Below are positions 7,287 through 15,776 of a DNA stretch of 64,000 bases, in pieces (position 1 is the stretch's first letter; each line of letters opens with the position of its first letter). The translations under genes were made by a program, and so were the position numbers. Source of the stretch: Akkermansiaceae bacterium UBA2381 (GTDB lineage Bacteria; Verrucomicrobiota; Verrucomicrobiia; Verrucomicrobiales; DEV007); the NCBI GenBank assembly GCA_002344215.1, contig DDSV01000028.1:6051-70050 (forward strand), given 5' to 3'. Below the pieces are notes generated by a model. It was given only the letters and a program-made list of their open reading frames with translations, searched no databases and had not been told where the DNA came from.

Positions 7287-8255
7287 ATGGCAATCACCTA
7301 CCTAGAAGCAATTCGCGAAGCGCAGGCGGCGGCGCTTGCGGCTGATCCGTCCGTCTACATCTACGGACAGGATGTCGCGGGCTTCGGTGGTGCCTTCAAG
7401 GCAACGAAACATCTTGCTGAGCGCTTTCCCGGTCAGGTCATCGATGCGCCGATCAGCGAGGATGCAATGATCGGCTCGGCCATCGGCGCGGCGATTGAAG
7501 GAATGCGGCCCATCATCGAGATGCAGTTCGCCGATTTCTCCTCGGTGGCCTTCAACCAGATCGTGAATCAGGCGGCGACCCACTATTTCCGGACCGGGGT
7601 TCCGCTTCCCATCGTGGTGCGTTTGCCCTCAGGGGGAACGGAGGGCAGTGGTCCGTTTCACAGTCAGAGTCTCGAATCGATCTATTCGCACTATCCCGGT
7701 CTCATCGTGATGACCCCCGCAACGGTGGAGGATGCCTATTCGATGCTGCTCGAGGCCGTCGCGATCGACGACCCGGTCATTTTCTGCGAACACAAGTTCC
7801 TCTATTACCACCTCAAGGCTGACTCGCTGCCGACAGAGCCCGCCACGCCGGCCGGCCGCGCCCATATCGTGAAGCCGGGACGGCACGCGACGGTGGTGAC
7901 CTACAGTGCGATGGTGCACGAGTCACTCAAGGCGGCCCATGAATTGACCGCCGAGGGCTGGGACATCGAGGTGGTGGATCTCCGGACTGTGAAACCGATC
8001 GATACCGACACCATCCTCGGTTCGGTGGCGCGGACGGGCCGTCTGCTCTGTGTCAGCGAGGGTTTTCCCTGGGGAGGAGTCACCGCCGAAGTCGTTTCGA
8101 GGGTCGTGGCGGACGGTTTCCACCTGCTCGATGCTCCGCCGCAGCGTCTGAACTGCCGGGACACTCCGATTCCGTATCATCCGAACTTGTGGAAGTCCCA
8201 CCGGCCCACCTCGCAGAACATCGCGGACTCGCTCCGGACCCTGCTGCATTTGTGA
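7287..8255 (+). CDS. 2-oxoacid dehydrogenase E1 beta subunit (pyruvate/branched-chain type), orphan
   Basis: The protein has 322 residues, the usual length of E1-beta. The family landmarks are clear: MAITYLEAIREA, the glycine-rich GQDVAGFGGAFKAT, PISEDAMIGSAIGAAIEGMRPIIEMQF and LPSGGTEGSGPFHSQSLE. A transketolase C-terminal domain follows (VVTYSAMVHESLKAA, VVDLRTVKPID). E1-beta binds thiamine diphosphate together with E1-alpha and decarboxylates 2-oxoacids for the dehydrogenase complex. No E1-alpha, E2 or E3 gene is adjacent, so its partner must be encoded elsewhere. The next gene, a methyltransferase, begins at or just after its stop. Confidence 0.9.
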   Translation: MAITYLEAIREAQAAALAADPSVYIYGQDVAGFGGAFKATKHLAERFPGQVIDAPISEDAMIGSAIGAAIEGMRPIIEMQFADFSSVAFNQIVNQAATHYFRTGVPLPIVVRLPSGGTEGSGPFHSQSLESIYSHYPGLIVMTPATVEDAYSMLLEAVAIDDPVIFCEHKFLYYHLKADSLPTEPATPAGRAHIVKPGRHATVVTYSAMVHESLKAAHELTAEGWDIEVVDLRTVKPIDTDTILGSVARTGRLLCVSEGFPWGGVTAEVVSRVVADGFHLLDAPPQRLNCRDTPIPYHPNLWKSHRPTSQNIADSLRTLLHL

Positions 8256-8290
8256 GCTTGCCCAACGGGGGAAATCGCGTTGATTCGGTC

Positions 8291-9334
8291 ATGAACGGAC
8301 TCGACCGACTTCCCGCCACTGATCCCACCGGGATACTCCGATATCGTGACGGGATCTACGCCGTCGATCTGCTGACGGCGGCGATCACCGAGTTCCGTTT
8401 GTTCGATCATCTCAAGGCTCATCCGGGGTCGCTGGAGGATCTCTGCCGGCATTTTGGATGGGATGAGCGCCCGGCCGATGTCCTGCTCACCCTCTGCCTC
8501 TGTCACGGACTCGTTGACCGGAACGACGCGGGGATCTTTTCCGCCGGGGAGAAGGCACTCGAACATCTGTGCAGCGATTCCCCCTGGGATCTTTCCCCCT
8601 ATTACGCCTCGCTCCGGGACCGCCCGGTCGTGGGAGATTTTGTCAGGGTGCTCAAATCCGGTCATCCGGCACACTGGAGCGGGCTCGATGAAGCGGACGA
8701 TGACTGGCACGGCGCCATGCTGAAGGAGGAGTTTGCCAAAACTTTCACCGGGGCAATGGATTGCCGCGGGGTCTTTCTGGGCCGCAAGCTGGTTGAGACG
8801 GTCGCGGACCTGCTTCCGCCGACGGGGAAGCTCCTCGATGTCGGCGGGGGATCCGGAGTTTATGCCTGTGCTTTTGCCGCCGGTGCTCCTGAGCTGAAGG
8901 CGGTGGTCCTGGAGCAGGCTCCGGTCGACGCCATTGCCCGCGCCAAAATCGGGGAGAGGGGACTGCAGGGCCGGGTCGACGTCGCCACGGGCAACATGTT
9001 CGATGATCCCTGGCCGGACGACTGTGAGGTGCATCTTTTTTCCAATGTGATGCATGACTGGAGCGGTCCCGAGATCTCCCGCCTGTTGAGTCGTTCCCGG
9101 GAAACGATCGTGAAAGGGGGGCTGTTGCTCATTCACGAGGCCTTTCTCGATGCGGATAAGCGGGGGCCGCTTCCGGTGGCGGAGTATTCCTGCATCCTCG
9201 CCCACTCCACCCGGGGACGGTGTTATTCGGTCGCGGAGATGCGGAGTTTTGTCGAGGAGGCCGGCTTTATCTTTCGTGAGCACCGGAATACCGGCGGGGA
9301 TCGCAGTGTCGTGATCGCGACGGATCCCGGTTGA
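8291..9334 (+). CDS. SAM-dependent O-methyltransferase (COMT-like)
   Basis: The protein has 347 residues from the ATG at 8291; a GTG at 8252 overlapping the previous stop would add 13 residues and cannot be excluded. The N-terminal helical part (ILRYRDGIYAVDLLTAAITEFRLFDHL, DLCRHFG) is the dimerisation/wHTH module of plant-COMT-like methyltransferases. The SAM-binding motif is LLDVGGGSGVYACAFA, followed by the acidic VVLEQAP and HLFSNVMHDWS. The C-terminus has LLIHEAFLDADKRGP. Such enzymes methylate hydroxyls of small aromatic or polyketide-like molecules. It appears translationally close to the E1-beta gene, but a shared pathway is only inference. Confidence 0.85.
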   Translation: MNGLDRLPATDPTGILRYRDGIYAVDLLTAAITEFRLFDHLKAHPGSLEDLCRHFGWDERPADVLLTLCLCHGLVDRNDAGIFSAGEKALEHLCSDSPWDLSPYYASLRDRPVVGDFVRVLKSGHPAHWSGLDEADDDWHGAMLKEEFAKTFTGAMDCRGVFLGRKLVETVADLLPPTGKLLDVGGGSGVYACAFAAGAPELKAVVLEQAPVDAIARAKIGERGLQGRVDVATGNMFDDPWPDDCEVHLFSNVMHDWSGPEISRLLSRSRETIVKGGLLLIHEAFLDADKRGPLPVAEYSCILAHSTRGRCYSVAEMRSFVEEAGFIFREHRNTGGDRSVVIATDPG

Positions 9335-9432
9335 GGTGGATGCGGCCGGGAGATTCTTTAGGGCAAAATAGTGGTTGCCTTTCCCCGTTCCTCAACGAAA
9401 TTTCCCTCCCGACTTTCGCAAGAATTTTAAAT

Positions 9433-9506
9433 CGCGGGATGGAGCAGTCTGGTAGCTCGTTAGGCTCATAACCTAAAGGTCGTAGGTTCAAATCCTGCTC
9501 CCGCAA
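9433..9506 (+). tRNA. Initiator tRNA-fMet (CAT anticodon)
   Basis: The gene has 74 bases with no encoded CCA. The acceptor stem begins CGCGGGA and ends TCCCGCA-A, giving the C1:A72 mismatch that marks bacterial initiator tRNA. The anticodon loop is CTCATAA and the T-loop is TTCAAAT. The anticodon stem reads TTAGG/CCTAA, so one of the three consecutive G:C pairs usual in initiators (29:41) is A:U here. A strong terminator follows seven bases later. Confidence 0.96.
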
Positions 9507-9513
9507 CTTCTTT

Positions 9514-9548
9514 AAAGCCCTGTAACTCAACGAGTTACAGGGCTTTTT
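9514..9548 (+). terminator. Intrinsic terminator of the tRNA-fMet gene
   Basis: A perfect 15-bp stem (AAAGCCCTGTAACTC with its complement) around a three-base loop runs into five T residues. It is the clearest rho-independent terminator in the window. Confidence 0.93.
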
Positions 9549-9643
9549 GTTTGGGAGTGTCCTTAAGGAGCGTCGGATTCGCCGGAGCGTTCTCGACAGG
9601 GAGAGTTGCAAATGGTAGCGTCCGTCGATTAGCTCCTGTCAGA

Positions 9644-10942
9644 ATGAACCCGGAGGAGAAGCGCGCTGCAGTGACAGAAGAGGCGGAGTCCACGCTGAGC
9701 GTCGGGGCTATTCCGGCCCTGGTGGAGTACGACCCCTTTTTTGAGATCTCCCTCGACCTGCTCTGCATTGCGGGAACGGACGGCTACTTCAAGAAAATCA
9801 ATCCCGCCTTCGGCCGGATTCTGGGTTACCCGGACGAGGAAATGCTTTCGCGTCCCTTTCTGGATTTTGTGCATCCGGATGATCTCGAATCGACCCTGCG
9901 GGAGATTAAGCGCCTGGGAGTCGGACTCCCGGCGGTGATGTTCGAGAACCGCTACCTCGCGGCGGACGGTTCGATCCGCTGGCTCCAGTGGAATGCCAGC
10001 TCCCGGGGAACGGACGGGCTCATCTTTGCGGTAGCCCGGGACATCTCAGCCAGCAAAACGACAGAGGAAGACCTTCGACGTTATGCCGGAAAACTGGAAG
10101 AAAGCAATCGTCAGCTCAAATCAACCCAGGATCAGTTGATCCAGGCTGAGAAGATGGAGTCCATCGGCCGTCTCGCGGCGGGAGTGGCCCATGAAGTGAA
10201 GAATCCGCTGGGTTTGTTGAAGCTCGGGATCGACTATCTCACGAATCATGTCGAAACGACGGATCCCGCCGTGCCGCAGGTCCTTTCGGAGATGACATCG
10301 GCGATCGGGCGGGCGAGCACCATCATCAACGGGCTCCTCAATTTCTCCGTGGAAAATCGAATCAAGTTCCAAGCGCTCGAGTTCAGACCGCTCGTCGATG
10401 GGGTGCTGGCGATGATGCGTCATGAACTGACGCAGAAAAAAGTCAGGGTGGATCTCCGGGTGCAGAAAGATCTGCCACCGGTGAGCGGTGATACCGTCCG
10501 CTTGCAACAGGTCCTGATCAATCTGATCACGAATGCAATCCATGCGATGGAAAAGACCGCGGAGCCCCGGCTCAAAATTCGAGCGCGTCTTCAGATAGTG
10601 CGTGATCTTGAGCGCGATGAGGGGGCACGGACCTTTGACCACCTGCGGGACGGGGATGACACGATCGTCGTTGAGGTGATTGACAATGGGAGCGGGATCC
10701 CGGCGAAAGCGACAGCGAGGCTGTTTGATCCGTTTTTCACCACGAAGGCGACGGGCATCGGCACGGGACTGGGATTGACGGTGGTCCGAAGCATCATCGA
10801 TCTCCACGGCGGGCAGGTCGAGATCGTCAATGACCCGGGCACAGGCGGGGCCCGGGTCACGATGACCCTGAAGGCGGCGAAGGACAGCCCGGGAACCGAC
10901 TCAACGAGCGGTGAATCTCACTCCGTCCCCGAGGCCGGATAG
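9644..10942 (+). CDS. PAS-domain sensor histidine kinase
   Basis: The protein has 432 residues from the ATG at 9644, within GTCAGAATG; the open frame further upstream runs into the terminator. It lacks transmembrane segments, so it should be cytoplasmic. A PAS domain spans about 30-140 (DLLCIAGTDGYFKKINPAFG, ending ARDISASKTTEED). A coiled linker leads to HisKA with the H-box GRLAAGVAHEVKNPLG (His183). The HATPase domain has an N box (LINLITNAIHAM), G1 (DNGSGIP), an F box (FDPFFTTK) and G2 (GTGLGL). Only the stand-alone receiver at 12185-12634 lies close enough to be a partner. Its 3' end overlaps the convergent kinase-like gene by 25 bases. Confidence 0.93.
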   Translation: MNPEEKRAAVTEEAESTLSVGAIPALVEYDPFFEISLDLLCIAGTDGYFKKINPAFGRILGYPDEEMLSRPFLDFVHPDDLESTLREIKRLGVGLPAVMFENRYLAADGSIRWLQWNASSRGTDGLIFAVARDISASKTTEEDLRRYAGKLEESNRQLKSTQDQLIQAEKMESIGRLAAGVAHEVKNPLGLLKLGIDYLTNHVETTDPAVPQVLSEMTSAIGRASTIINGLLNFSVENRIKFQALEFRPLVDGVLAMMRHELTQKKVRVDLRVQKDLPPVSGDTVRLQQVLINLITNAIHAMEKTAEPRLKIRARLQIVRDLERDEGARTFDHLRDGDDTIVVEVIDNGSGIPAKATARLFDPFFTTKATGIGTGLGLTVVRSIIDLHGGQVEIVNDPGTGGARVTMTLKAAKDSPGTDSTSGESHSVPEAG

Positions 10943-11805
10943 TCGCGGATCTGACACACGCGGGTGGAGATATCCAGTGCGGTCTGCCAGCGGGCATCGC
11001 GGTCAGGCTGGAGGGCACCTCGGATGATGTCATCGAAGCGCGGGTCCACTCCGGCGACTGTGGAGGCCGGGGCAAAACTTCCAATGGGAAGACGACCGGT
11101 GAGCATTTCGTAAAGGACGACGCCGAGGGAGTAAATATCGGCACGATAGTCGATCACGGTTCCCTCTTCGTGCATCTCGGGGGCGGCGTGAACGGTTGAG
11201 GCGGCAAATCCGGGAACGCCGTGAGCACTCACCCGGGAAAGGCGGAAGTTTGCGAGCTTAACTTCTCCATCGAAGGTCAAAAGGATGTTCGAGGGGCGGA
11301 CGTCGCAATGGACAATGCCCTGGAGGTGAGCGTATTGAAGCGCTTCACAGAGAGGGGGGATCCATCCGAGAACATGCTCCATGCTGATCTGTCCGAAGTC
11401 TATCATTCGTCTAAGAATGGATCCCTCGACATATTCCATGACAAAGTAGGGAAGCCCGCCGGTAGTCTCGCCGGAGTCATACACCTTGATGATGTTCGGG
11501 TGATGCAGCTTCGCCATGGTGTGAGCCTCGGTTCTGAAGGACTCAATGTAGCCGCCATTTTCCACTTCCGGAGGAGGAGGAAGGATCTTGATGCAGACAT
11601 CGCGATCGAGGGTTGTGTGACGGGCCCGGTAGAGGGCTCCCGTGTCATCAAGGTTGAACATCAGACTGAGCTCATAGCCCGGTATCGTGCCGTTCAACTC
11701 TTCGATCGATGGAGGCGCAAATCTCTTTGGTCCTGCCTGGGCGGGTTGGGTAGGGGCGGAGTCGTTCACGTGCTTGAGTGTGGAAGGTTCGCGGAATTTG
11801 TGCAA
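10918..11805 (-). CDS. Ser/Thr kinase-like protein with degenerate DFG (probable pseudokinase)
   Basis: The protein has 295 residues from a TTG at 11805; a GTG at 11769 is an alternative. The kinase fold is recognisable: VCIKIL (Lys73), a helix-C Glu at about 93, HCDVRPSNILL (Asp168, Asn173), APE (208-210) and DYRADIYSLGVVLYEMLTG. Two parts are abnormal. The glycine-rich loop is missing (LMFNLDDTGALYRAR), and the metal-binding DFG reads NFR (Asn186-Phe-Arg). Loss of the DFG Asp normally cripples Mg-ATP catalysis, so it may be a scaffold or an atypical enzyme. There is no transmembrane helix or sensor domain. It lies between a histidine kinase and the pilus-linked receiver. Confidence 0.8.
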   Translation of the reverse strand: MHKFREPSTLKHVNDSAPTQPAQAGPKRFAPPSIEELNGTIPGYELSLMFNLDDTGALYRARHTTLDRDVCIKILPPPPEVENGGYIESFRTEAHTMAKLHHPNIIKVYDSGETTGGLPYFVMEYVEGSILRRMIDFGQISMEHVLGWIPPLCEALQYAHLQGIVHCDVRPSNILLTFDGEVKLANFRLSRVSAHGVPGFAASTVHAAPEMHEEGTVIDYRADIYSLGVVLYEMLTGRLPIGSFAPASTVAGVDPRFDDIIRGALQPDRDARWQTALDISTRVCQIRDYPASGTE

Positions 11806-11951
11806 GAACGCGTTACCCGCCCGCCTTTCAAGTGCAAAGATGACCGGGGGCCGGCCGATGACTCTGATGACGCCAGTCGTTTACTTGATTCATCAATGGA
11901 CAGGCGGCGGTTTTTCGGGAAAAATTTCGCGACCTTTCAAGAAACAGGATT

Positions 11952-12176
11952 ATGGCAACATCAGGCGAAGACAGTGCGTTCCCCACGCCCGCAGAGACTC
12001 CCGGAACGATCGCGGGGAAGGATTACACCGGTCTTTCAAAAAGGGAATACTTCGCCGTACACCTTTTCGAAGGAGTGATCTCCAAGCTGAGCGTGAACTG
12101 CACGCTTCAGGATAAAGCCAATTATGCGGTGGAGGCGGCGGACGCCCTCATCAAAGCCCTCACCCGGGAGAGCTGA
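11952..12176 (+). CDS. Small hypothetical protein (74 aa)
   Basis: The 74-residue frame has an ATG preceded by CAGGA at about five bases. The sequence is mostly helical, with LSKREYFAVHLFEGVIS and a C-terminal YAVEAADALIKALTRES. Short proteins with a TKREYFA motif followed by an EAADALIxAL helix are found in phages and many bacteria with no assigned function; this resemblance is from memory. Its end is convergent with the receiver gene, with stops nine bases apart and a shared hairpin. Confidence 0.6.
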   Translation: MATSGEDSAFPTPAETPGTIAGKDYTGLSKREYFAVHLFEGVISKLSVNCTLQDKANYAVEAADALIKALTRES

Positions 12177-12194
12177 GCCTCCGGTCAGGAGGCT
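12176..12194. terminator. Hairpin between convergent stops
   Basis: AGCCTCC and GGAGGCT pair around GGTCA. It spans the stop of the 74-aa gene and the last codons of the receiver gene, and could act on both transcripts. No T-tract. Confidence 0.45.
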
Positions 12195-12634
12195 GAGTCA
12201 CCGTGCTTCATGACCCACCTCAGTTCGGAAGCGAGCCGGTCGGCCGTATAGGGTTTCGGAAGGATGCCGGCAAAGCCGTGTTCGAGAGCGGCCGGCCGGG
12301 CATTCTGCTCCAAATATCCGCTGCTGACAATGACCCGGGCCTGTCCGTCGATCTGCTTGATGCCGAGAGTGGCCTCCAGTCCGGAAAGTCCGCCGGGAAG
12401 CGCCAGATCCATGACGACGACAGCATAACCGCGTCCTTCCAGATGAGCCGAGCGGAACATTTCAATCGCTTCTTCTCCGCTCGAGGCAGTGGCGGGTGAG
12501 TAGCCGAGCTTGCGGACGATGGCGGAGGCCAGGACCTGCATTGCCTGCTCATCATCGACGATGAGAATTCTCGGTTCGGCAGTAGAGCCGGTCGAGGCAG
12601 TTTTCAGTTCCGGTGCGGTTTCAATGGCGTTCAT
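12185..12634 (-). CDS. Stand-alone response-regulator receiver
   Basis: The protein has 149 residues. After a disordered 20-residue start comes a complete receiver: ILIVDDEQ (Asp27/28), VVVMDLALPGG (phospho-acceptor Asp76), VIVSSG (Ser104/105) and LPKPY (Lys127). No DNA-binding or enzymatic output domain follows. It is the last gene of the minus-strand pilus unit, 14 bases after pilB. Stand-alone receivers of the CheY type often act on machinery by protein contact, and here the likely target is the pilus motor; that is inference. The histidine kinase at 9644 is a candidate donor. Confidence 0.9.
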   Translation of the reverse strand: MNAIETAPELKTASTGSTAEPRILIVDDEQAMQVLASAIVRKLGYSPATASSGEEAIEMFRSAHLEGRGYAVVVMDLALPGGLSGLEATLGIKQIDGQARVIVSSGYLEQNARPAALEHGFAGILPKPYTADRLASELRWVMKHGDSAS

Positions 12635-12648
12635 TTCTGGATAGGATG

Positions 12649-14811
12649 TTAGTAGGCGGTGTAGCTGACTTTTTGAATTTCGTCGAGAGTGGTGTTCCCG
12701 GCGAGGACGTGGACGAGACCCTCCTGATAGAGAGTCTGAAAACCTGTCTTGCGGGCGGCGCTTCTCAGTTCGGTCTGGGTTGCCTCGCGCTCGATCAGGT
12801 CGGAAAGTTCATTGTTCATTTCCGTCATCTCCATGAGGGCGACCCGGCCTGAGTAGCCGGTGCCGGCGCATTCTCCGCATCCTCCGGCGATGAAGATGGT
12901 GGCGTTCTCTTTTTCAATGGGCATTCCCTGACGGGCGAAGAGGTCCCGGATCTGCGGGGTCGGGAGGAAGGGGCGTTTGCAGTAGCTGCAAAGTTTGCGG
13001 ACAAGGCGCTGGGCCTGGGACATCGCGAGAGAATCAGCGACGAGGTGCGGTTCCACGCCCATGGAGAGAAGCCGTGAGATCGCACGAAGAGAATCGTTCG
13101 CGTGGAGCGTGGTGAGAACGAGGTGACCGGTCAACGAGGCGTTGATGGCTGAGGTGGCCGTTTCGGTATCGCGACACTCGCCGATTAGAATCACGTCAGG
13201 GTCGGAGCGGAGGAGGGCGCGGAGGCCATGGGCAAAGGTGAGATCGTGAGTGGGATCCGTCTGCGTCTGATTGATGCCCTCGATCTCGTATTCGATCGGG
13301 TCCTCAATCGTGTGGATGTTGATGCCCTCGTCGTTGACGCTGTTGATGAGGGCGTAGAGTGTCGTCGTTTTACCCGATCCGGTCGGTCCGGTGATGAGAA
13401 TGAGACCCTGATCGCGGCTCATGACGCGCTTCACGATGGAGCTCTGTCGTTTTGAGAAGTTGAGCTGCGAGAGCTCCTTCATGCCGTCCTGCTTGTCGAG
13501 GAAACGCATGATGATCTTCTGCATTTCGTTCCGGCAGGGAACGGCGGCCACACGGACATCGAGACGACGCTGACCGATCGAAAGCCCGAAGCGGCCGTCG
13601 AGGGCCTCCTGCCGGGACTGGTTCATGTTCGAGTAGTTTTTGAGGATCGCGACAAAGCGCTGCAGCATCTCCTGCGGCGCCGTGTAGATGACACGGAGCT
13701 TGCCGTCGATCCGCGCCCGGAAGCGGGCCACGTTGTAGTATTTCTCGAGGTGGAGATCCGAGGCCCGGCTGGTGATGGCGGTGTAGAGAACCCACTGAAC
13801 CAGCTCCTCGGCACTGTGATTGAGATTCTGGGGATTGACGAGAGCCATGTCGTCCGGTTCGATGACGACAAGGCCTTCGGAGTCCGAGAGACTGAGGGTT
13901 GATTTTTCGACTTCAATTCCGGTGGATTTCGCCACTTTCGAACTGGTCTGGCTGATAAGGGCCCGGATCAGTTTTGAGTCAGCGAGGACGGGGACAAAGT
14001 CGACCGGATCGTAACCCTGGGAGAGCCATTCATCCTCGAAGTTGTAGTTGCTCTCCGAGGCGGTGAGAAGGTAGACCTTGTGCTCTCCGCAGTAGAGCGG
14101 ATAGACATTGTGTTTCTCCAGAAGAGTCGAGGGGAAGCGATCCTGCTTCGGTGCCTCTTCGGGATTGAAACAGTGAAGGAGGGGACCCTCGGTGAGATAC
14201 TGAAGGGCGACCCCGAGGGAGGGCATGAGACTGTTGTAGCCCTCGCGGTCCACATGTCCGTTTTTGTCGTGAGCCTCGGCGTAAAGCATCGAGAGGCGCT
14301 CCGCCTGATCGGCATCGAAGGGATAGTTCTCGATGATCCACCGGAAGGCGGACTGCAGATCAAAGGGTTCAAAATGCGGCTTTGCAAGACTCTCCAGCGG
14401 ATTGACCTTGGGGAGCGGGGTGGCTGAAAGCCGCATCACGAGATCCTTGCGGATCTTCTCATACTGATCCTGGGAGATCGCGACCTTAATGGCGAGGAAG
14501 GAGGGTACTCCCCACATGTCCGAGGACCGCGGGGCATGATGGGCGAAAATCAGGCAGGGTCCGAGCGTGGCCACGGGTAGCCAGGGATTGTCGGACTGGG
14601 GAAAGCGGCCGAGCCGGCGGAGGAGATTTTCGGCATCGACCGAACAGGTCTCGCGGGGAAGTTTGACCGGGATCAGGCCGAACTGGACGGCGGTGCCCTC
14701 GAGCGACATGAGCCCTTCCAGTCCACTCACAAAAGAGGCTCCCGCGAGCCCCTGATTTCCCGGAACGGAAAGAGGGCGGGCAGCAGGGGGGCTGGAAAGG
14801 GAAAGGCTCAT
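12649..14811 (-). CDS. pilB: Type IV pilus assembly ATPase (PilB/GspE family)
   Basis: The protein has 720 residues from the ATG at 14811; an in-frame ATG at 14865 would overlap the upstream prepilin gene and looks less likely. A long N-terminal region (about 1-340) is poorly conserved. The ATPase core has LITGPTGSGKTTTLYALI (Walker A, about 470-490), the Asp box IHTIEDPIEYEIEGINQTQ, RSDPDVILIGECRD (Walker B) and the His box LVLTTLHANDS. A tetracysteine zinc site follows (CSYCK and GGCGECAGTGYSGR), as in extension ATPases and unlike PilT. It powers pilus polymerisation at the inner membrane. It is co-oriented with four prepilins and the receiver. Confidence 0.94.
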   Translation of the reverse strand: MSLSLSSPPAARPLSVPGNQGLAGASFVSGLEGLMSLEGTAVQFGLIPVKLPRETCSVDAENLLRRLGRFPQSDNPWLPVATLGPCLIFAHHAPRSSDMWGVPSFLAIKVAISQDQYEKIRKDLVMRLSATPLPKVNPLESLAKPHFEPFDLQSAFRWIIENYPFDADQAERLSMLYAEAHDKNGHVDREGYNSLMPSLGVALQYLTEGPLLHCFNPEEAPKQDRFPSTLLEKHNVYPLYCGEHKVYLLTASESNYNFEDEWLSQGYDPVDFVPVLADSKLIRALISQTSSKVAKSTGIEVEKSTLSLSDSEGLVVIEPDDMALVNPQNLNHSAEELVQWVLYTAITSRASDLHLEKYYNVARFRARIDGKLRVIYTAPQEMLQRFVAILKNYSNMNQSRQEALDGRFGLSIGQRRLDVRVAAVPCRNEMQKIIMRFLDKQDGMKELSQLNFSKRQSSIVKRVMSRDQGLILITGPTGSGKTTTLYALINSVNDEGINIHTIEDPIEYEIEGINQTQTDPTHDLTFAHGLRALLRSDPDVILIGECRDTETATSAINASLTGHLVLTTLHANDSLRAISRLLSMGVEPHLVADSLAMSQAQRLVRKLCSYCKRPFLPTPQIRDLFARQGMPIEKENATIFIAGGCGECAGTGYSGRVALMEMTEMNNELSDLIEREATQTELRSAARKTGFQTLYQEGLVHVLAGNTTLDEIQKVSYTAY

Positions 14812-14830
14812 CGTTTCGGTATTTTCTTTC

Positions 14831-15331
14831 CTAACGGGAACCAACCGGGGTGAATCCGGCATCATGAACGTAGGGGGTTCCGAGATCGGAACCGTCGAAG
14901 ATGATTTTTAATCCAGCGCCGGCGGTGCCGGGTTCGACAAGACGCCAGGATGATCCGGTCCACTCCGCGCGGTAGTCTTCCGAACTGGTCGAGGTGGTGG
15001 GATTCCAGTCGGGTTTCATGAAGGGACCCGATGGATTCAGTTCACCCGACGGATTCGGATCGCGCCACTGGAGGGTCCGGAGAAGAAGGAGTTCGTCACC
15101 CCCGGATGCGGCGTTCGCGGTGGTGCGGAGATCCCACTGTGAATGTCCGAACTGTCTCGTGGCCTTGTTCAAGGTCTGAACCACATTCTCGGCGACACCG
15201 ATGCGTGAGCCTCCGATGATCTTGCCGATGCTCGGAACAGCGATGGCGGTGAGAATCCCGATCACGGCAATCGTGGAAACCATCTCCACGAGGGAGAAGG
15301 CGGACGAGCGTTGATGGTGATCGGATTGCAT
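14831..15331 (-). CDS. Type IV prepilin-like protein
   Basis: The protein has 166 residues. The leader is short and charged, ending SSA, then FSLVEMVSTIAVIGILTAIAVPSIG with Glu at +5 and a hydrophobic helix. The residue at -1 is Ala rather than the usual Gly. The mature domain contains NKATRQFGHSQWDLR and ends EPGTAGAGLKIIFDGSDLG; no cysteine pair is seen. It is the third small prepilin after the major pilin gene, 22 bases from its neighbour and 19 bases before pilB. It is probably a minor pilin. Confidence 0.88.
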   Translation of the reverse strand: MQSDHHQRSSAFSLVEMVSTIAVIGILTAIAVPSIGKIIGGSRIGVAENVVQTLNKATRQFGHSQWDLRTTANAASGGDELLLLRTLQWRDPNPSGELNPSGPFMKPDWNPTTSTSSEDYRAEWTGSSWRLVEPGTAGAGLKIIFDGSDLGTPYVHDAGFTPVGSR

Positions 15332-15353
15332 CGGACTATTGAGAGAATGCCTT

Positions 15354-15755
15354 TTAGTAGGCCATCACGGTGGCCGTTGAGGTGTCGGTCAGGACAGATT
15401 TGGTCAATGCGTTGAGATTGGTCGGCAAAGTGACCGAGTAGCCGTTCGGGATGAACTCGGTGAGGTTGGCCGGGGCAAAGGAAAGATAGGGGATGAGCAG
15501 GGCGTAGCGCTGCTGATCGTTCAGAGCGGACCAACCGGGTGCGACGTTTGCCTTTCCGTTTGCCTGAATGTAGGAAACGATGGCCATGTTAACCGCCTCG
15601 GCCCTCGAGATGGCAAGGTTCCTTTCCGAGTCCTGTTTGATCGCGACAATATTCGGGATCGCGAGGAAGGCGATGATCCCGATGATGCTGACCGCGGCGA
15701 GGACCTCGACGAGAGAAAAGGCCCGGAGACGTTGGCGGAGGGTGGAAGTGGTCAT
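15354..15755 (-). CDS. Type IV prepilin-like protein
   Basis: The protein has 133 residues. The leader ends LRA before FSLVEVLAAVSIIGIIAFLAIPNIV, with Glu at +5 and Ala at -1. The mature part is short (NMAIVSYIQANGKANVAPGW, SFAPANLTEFIPNGYSVTLP) and resembles small pseudopilin-like subunits. It lies between two other prepilin genes with gaps of about 20 bases, so it is co-transcribed with them. The role (minor pilin or alternative subunit) cannot be settled from sequence. Confidence 0.87.
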   Translation of the reverse strand: MTTSTLRQRLRAFSLVEVLAAVSIIGIIAFLAIPNIVAIKQDSERNLAISRAEAVNMAIVSYIQANGKANVAPGWSALNDQQRYALLIPYLSFAPANLTEFIPNGYSVTLPTNLNALTKSVLTDTSTATVMAY

Positions 15756-15776
15756 GGACGGAAGGAAGAGGGTGGA

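Noticed and set aside
9267..9611. Minus-strand ORF over the tRNA with the segment REQDLNLRPLGYEPNELP
   Set aside because: This is the familiar spurious translation of tRNA sequence, and the frame crosses the terminator.
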